Shown here piece by piece: positions 23,025-25,856 of a stretch of DNA of 25,856 nt; positions within the stretch are counted from its first letter, which is position 1, and each line of letters starts with the position of its first letter. The position numbers were made by a program, and so were the translations under genes. The DNA comes from Oxalobacter formigenes (GTDB taxonomy: Bacteria; Pseudomonadota; Gammaproteobacteria; Burkholderiales; Burkholderiaceae_D), in assembly GCA_019424645.1 (NCBI GenBank), contig JAHYZB010000095.1:1-25856 (forward strand). The letters run 5' to 3'. The notes under the pieces were generated by a model. The model was not told the DNA's origin. It worked only from the letters and a program-made list of their open reading frames with translations, and searched no databases.

Positions 23025-24134
23025 CTAGAATTTGTGAGTCAGACCAATCTGAACGCCAGTTACTGAATCCTTGTCCGAGCCACTCATATTGAATAGCATA
23101 CCTGAACCCAGGTCACTGTCGGTATAAGCTATGTTGCCATAAACAGAAGTCCGTTTGGACAGGTTATAGGTATATCCCAAAGCATATTTGTTGGCGTTGA
23201 ATTTTTCGTCTTCCAGTTTGTCGCGACCGCGGTTATAGGATGCATTGATGGTATGTGGACCTGTCTGGTATTGCAGTCCGACAATCCATGATTTCTGTTC
23301 AAGATTATTCAAGTCATCATCGACTCCACCAGGCAAACCATGTTTGTCCTTGCTCGCCTGATAGCCTAATGACATTTTCAAGCCGTTCCAGGTATAGGCA
23401 CCACCGACATTCCAGGTATATGATTTTTCTGAATCGACCATTCTGTCAACGTTAGCCAACAACAGAATAGGACCATTGTCGTATTTCAGGTTAACGGCAA
23501 AACCGTCATTTCCGAAGTAGTTATAGTAATCGCCGTAAAAGGACTTATCCTTGCTGTTTCCACCAAGTGTATAAGTGGCACCGAAACTGAAACCGTTCCA
23601 TATCGGGCTATCGTAACGGACAGTGTTGCTCATCTGTTCCGAACGCAGAAAATCAGCCTTGGCCAGTGCGGCACCCACGCCATACTGGTTGAACGGATCC
23701 AGCATCCGGAAAGTTTCAACGGAGAGGCTGTTGACACGCCCGAAACGAACAGCATCCCAGTTACCCTTCAAACCAACGTTGGCAGCACCCATCCAGTCGA
23801 TATTCGTTTTGCCTTCTGAAAATTGTTTCAGATTGGAAACTGCATCGCTATAATTCCACGCCGATTTATCAAATTGTCCATCCTCGCCAGGACTGCTGGC
23901 AGAAAGATCATTTTTGGTACCGTCGTTAAGATTGAAACGGCGTTCCAGCTCAAAAGTGGCTTTCAGACCATTGCCCAGATCCTCGACACCGCGGAAACCG
24001 ATACGACTGTCGACATGACTGTCCATACGCCAGTCGGAACCGTTTTCTTTAACAAAACCGGTATCGACGATACCATAGATCGTGACGCTGGACTGGGCAT
24101 GTGCCACACCAGCGGCTGCGCCCATAACGGCCAA
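23025..24134 (-). CDS. Gram-negative porin, 5' end frameshifted (porin copy 1)
   Basis: This 16-strand beta-barrel porin of the betaproteobacterial OmpC-like family has SSVTIYGIVDTGFV at the mature N-terminus, SRIGFRGVEDLGNGLKATFE, VRFGRVNSLSVETFRMLD, and a terminal Phe in THKF, the outer-membrane assembly signal. It is a close paralog of the gene at 24555-25679. The expected start ATG is at 24154, but only six As follow it where the paralog has seven, so that frame reads MKKL-stop. In the barrel frame the first usable codon is a TTG at 24134, which leaves a signal peptide without its Lys-rich n-region. No ribosome site is seen for either start. It may be silent, switched by A-tract slippage, or a base-call error. 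Confidence 0.85.
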   Translation of the reverse strand: MAVMGAAAGVAHAQSSVTIYGIVDTGFVKENGSDWRMDSHVDSRIGFRGVEDLGNGLKATFELERRFNLNDGTKNDLSASSPGEDGQFDKSAWNYSDAVSNLKQFSEGKTNIDWMGAANVGLKGNWDAVRFGRVNSLSVETFRMLDPFNQYGVGAALAKADFLRSEQMSNTVRYDSPIWNGFSFGATYTLGGNSKDKSFYGDYYNYFGNDGFAVNLKYDNGPILLLANVDRMVDSEKSYTWNVGGAYTWNGLKMSLGYQASKDKHGLPGGVDDDLNNLEQKSWIVGLQYQTGPHTINASYNRGRDKLEDEKFNANKYALGYTYNLSKRTSVYGNIAYTDSDLGSGMLFNMSGSDKDSVTGVQIGLTHKF

Positions 24135-24145
24135 TGCAATCAGAG

Positions 24146-24151
24146 TTTTTT
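24146..24151 (-). other. Poly-A tract (A6) carrying the frameshift in porin copy 1
   Basis: The minus strand reads ATG-AAAAAA-CTCTG here, against ATG-AAAAAAA-CTCTT in the intact paralog (A7 at 25670-25676). One more A would restore MKKTLIALAVMGAAAGVAHA. Another A7 run lies just before the ATG. Confidence 0.7.
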
Positions 24152-24154
24152 CAT

Positions 24155-24554
24155 TTTTTTAGACTTTGCAAAAAAGGGAAATCAATTTTTATTGTTTTAA
24201 AAGGGAAAACAAAAAGTTTCAGAAGCAAATTGTGCTCACAAAGAAAGATCCTTCTGCAGGAAGAAAATCTTTAATGTGTTTCCACACATCATTATTTTCG
24301 TTGAAATTCAGGGAAATTCAAATTTAAATGTCTACTAATTTTGATAGCTGCTTATATATTGACAAACAGGCATCCATGGACATTATTGATTACCTGATTA
24401 GTTGACTATGCCGAATTGACCGAATCCTGTTGAGCAGACAGGAAAAATGACTGGTCTGGTATATTCCAAAAATAAAAAACTTGCCACGAGCGTCAATACT
24501 CACAAAAAAAGGACAGCCGAAGCTGTCCTTTTGTCATTCAAAGAACCGGAATTC
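24155..24554. other. 400-bp intergenic region between the tandem porins
   Basis: AT-rich and without a convincing gene. It holds the terminator of porin copy 2 (24503-24533) and the leader of porin copy 1. A plus-strand TTGACA (24359-24364) is followed after 16 bases by CATTAT, which could start a short transcript ending at the same hairpin. Confidence 0.4.
24503..24533 (-). terminator. Rho-independent terminator of porin copy 2
   Basis: GGACAGC-CGAA-GCTGTCC is flanked by A7 and TTTT. On the minus strand the loop is TTCG, a stable tetraloop, and the stem is followed by seven Ts, about 25 bases after the stop at 24555. It also works on the plus strand. Confidence 0.9.
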
Positions 24555-25679
24555 TTAGAATTTGTGCGTAATACCTACCTGTACACCGGTAACGGAATCC
24601 TTGAAAGCACCGTTATCGTTGTAGAACAGGCCGACAGCTTCGTTGTCGCTATCGGTGTAGGCTACGTTGGCATAAACGGAAGTCCGTTTGGACAGGCCGT
24701 AGGTATAACCCAAAGCGTATTTGTTGGCTTTGCCATCCAGGTTACTACCGTCGATTTTGGTTTTCCCACGGTTATATGATGCTCCGATCGTATGAGGCCC
24801 TGTCTTGTACTGCAGGCCGACGATCCAGTCCTGCTGTTTGATTCTGCCGACACTTGGGTCGTCATTTTCAAACAATTTCATTCTGGAATCTTCATAGCCC
24901 AGAGAAACCTTGAAACCGGCATATGAATAGGCACCACCGACATTCCATGTGTAGGAATCGTTGGAGTCAACCATTCTGTCATAGTTGGCCAGCAACAGGA
25001 TCGGACCGTTATCATATTTCAGGTTAACGGCAAAACCGTCATTACCCAGGCGATCATAATCTGCATTAGCTGCGCCCTTGGTATTGTGGCCCAGTGTATA
25101 GGTTGCGCCGAAACCGAAACCGCTCCAGACAGGGCTGTCATAGCGAACGGTATTGCCCATCTGTTCGGAACGCAACAGATTGGCTTTCGCCAGAGAAGCG
25201 CCTACGCCATACTGGTTGAACGGATCCAGCATACGGAAGGTTTCAACCGACAGGTTGTTTACACGGCCCAGACGAACCTGACCCCATGCATCGCCTTTCA
25301 GGCCAACGTTGGAAGCACCAGTCCATTCACCACTTTTACCCTGAACCCAGTCACTGTAGTTCCAGGAAGTTTTGTTCAAATATCCTTGAACAAAACTTGT
25401 ACCAGGATCTTTCGGATTAATCAAAGAAGAATTATTCTGCGTACCATCATTCAGGTTGAAACGGCGTTCCAGTTCGAAAGTTGCTTTCATGCCGGAGCCC
25501 AAGTCTTCAACGCCACGGAAACCGATACGGCTGTCAACGTTACCACCCATACGAACATCGGAACCGGATTCCTTGATCAGACCGGTATCGACGACACCGT
25601 AAATGGTCACATTGGATTGTGCGTGTGCAACGCCAGCGGCGGCACCCATCACAGCCAAAGCAATAAGAGTTTTTTTCAT
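24555..25679 (-). CDS. Gram-negative porin (porin copy 2, intact)
   Basis: The 374-residue protein begins with the signal peptide MKKTLIALAVMGAAAGVAHA (cleavage before QSNVTIYG). The mature protein is a trimeric 16-strand general-porin barrel: SRIGFRGVEDLGSGMKATFE, RLGRVNNLSVETFRMLDPFN (the constriction-loop region), YALGYTYGLSKRTSVYANVA, and terminal Phe in THKF. Compared with copy 1 it differs mainly in surface-loop segments (around residues 75-105 and 185-200). AGGT lies 7 bases before the ATG. Porins of this type let small anions and other solutes cross the outer membrane; in an oxalate user they are a plausible oxalate entry route, which is inference. Confidence 0.96.
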   Translation of the reverse strand: MKKTLIALAVMGAAAGVAHAQSNVTIYGVVDTGLIKESGSDVRMGGNVDSRIGFRGVEDLGSGMKATFELERRFNLNDGTQNNSSLINPKDPGTSFVQGYLNKTSWNYSDWVQGKSGEWTGASNVGLKGDAWGQVRLGRVNNLSVETFRMLDPFNQYGVGASLAKANLLRSEQMGNTVRYDSPVWSGFGFGATYTLGHNTKGAANADYDRLGNDGFAVNLKYDNGPILLLANYDRMVDSNDSYTWNVGGAYSYAGFKVSLGYEDSRMKLFENDDPSVGRIKQQDWIVGLQYKTGPHTIGASYNRGKTKIDGSNLDGKANKYALGYTYGLSKRTSVYANVAYTDSDNEAVGLFYNDNGAFKDSVTGVQVGITHKF

Positions 25680-25760
25680 TGTTTTTACCTGGTTATTTTA
25701 AAAGGGAAGATAAAAAAACTTTTCAATATTCTGATTGAAGACAAGTTATTATCTCTTGCC

Positions 25761-25776
25761 AACTACTATTGTAGTT
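25761..25776. repeat. Small inverted repeat upstream of porin copy 2
   Basis: AACTAC-TATT-GTAGTT, with 6-bp arms and a 4-nt loop, lies about 85 bases before the porin ATG, in the likely promoter region. It may be an operator; no matching copy was seen upstream of porin copy 1. Confidence 0.3.
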
Positions 25777-25856
25777 AAAGAAACTTGCCTTTCATCTTTT
25801 CGTTACAAAAAATTCCCTTTTTTGCTGTTTCCATACAACAAACTTTACGCTCAATA

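Overview
The window looks like a chromosomal segment from a Gram-negative betaproteobacterium of the Oxalobacteraceae, most likely an Oxalobacter or close relative. This is inferred from three things: an oxalate-degradation cluster (formyl-CoA:oxalate CoA-transferase, oxalyl-CoA decarboxylase and an AEC carrier), a Burkholderiales-style gene order (algH/yqgE-ruvX-pyrR-pyrB-pyrC'-plsC, DUF484-xerC, tol-pal), and two betaproteobacterial 16-strand porins. No rRNA, tRNA, CRISPR array, insertion sequence or prophage was seen.

Layout. Positions 1-663 hold the start of a minus-strand kinase-like/AAA protein that runs off the left edge. Next come a small membrane protein (785-1639) and a KGG-repeat stress protein (1820-2149), both on the minus strand. 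A 570-bp intergenic region carries a textbook FNR class II promoter, which drives a plus-strand CRP/FNR-type regulator (2722-3576) that has lost most of the iron-sulfur cysteines. After a cluster of terminators (3593-3815) comes the minus-strand oxalate operon frc-oxc-yfdV (8027 to 3920), in the same order as yfdW-yfdU-yfdV of Escherichia coli. The frc reading frame is broken by a single in-frame TGA in the active-site glycine-loop region. An 830-bp gene-free stretch follows. Then come the complete tol-pal operon ybgC-tolQ-tolR-tolA-tolB-pal-cpoB (13986 to 8859, minus), a DUF1275 membrane protein and dcd (minus).

From 15721 the plus strand carries yqgE-ruvX-pyrR-pyrB-pyrC'-plsC, a compact pyrimidine/housekeeping operon. 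Its dihydroorotase-like member lacks the HxH metal ligands. plsC overlaps the convergent apaH by 86 bp. A DUF484-xerC pair (plus) follows, then two tandem minus-strand porin genes, each with its own terminator. The left porin is one A short in the poly-A tract right after its ATG, so its signal peptide is out of frame. The right porin is intact.

How the genes fit together. The oxalate operon would import or exchange a carboxylate, activate oxalate as oxalyl-CoA and decarboxylate it to formyl-CoA. The broken frc suggests that this copy is an accessory one, or that the base calls there are wrong. The tol-pal genes and the porins belong to the outer membrane. The pyr genes form the aspartate transcarbamoylase complex (PyrB plus a non-catalytic DHOase partner) and its regulator. 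The observations most worth following are the FNR-class promoter in front of an apparently clusterless FNR paralog, the lesion in frc, the poly-A frameshift in one of two tandem porins, a 28-bp perfect palindrome between yqgE and ruvX, and the pseudo-dihydroorotase.
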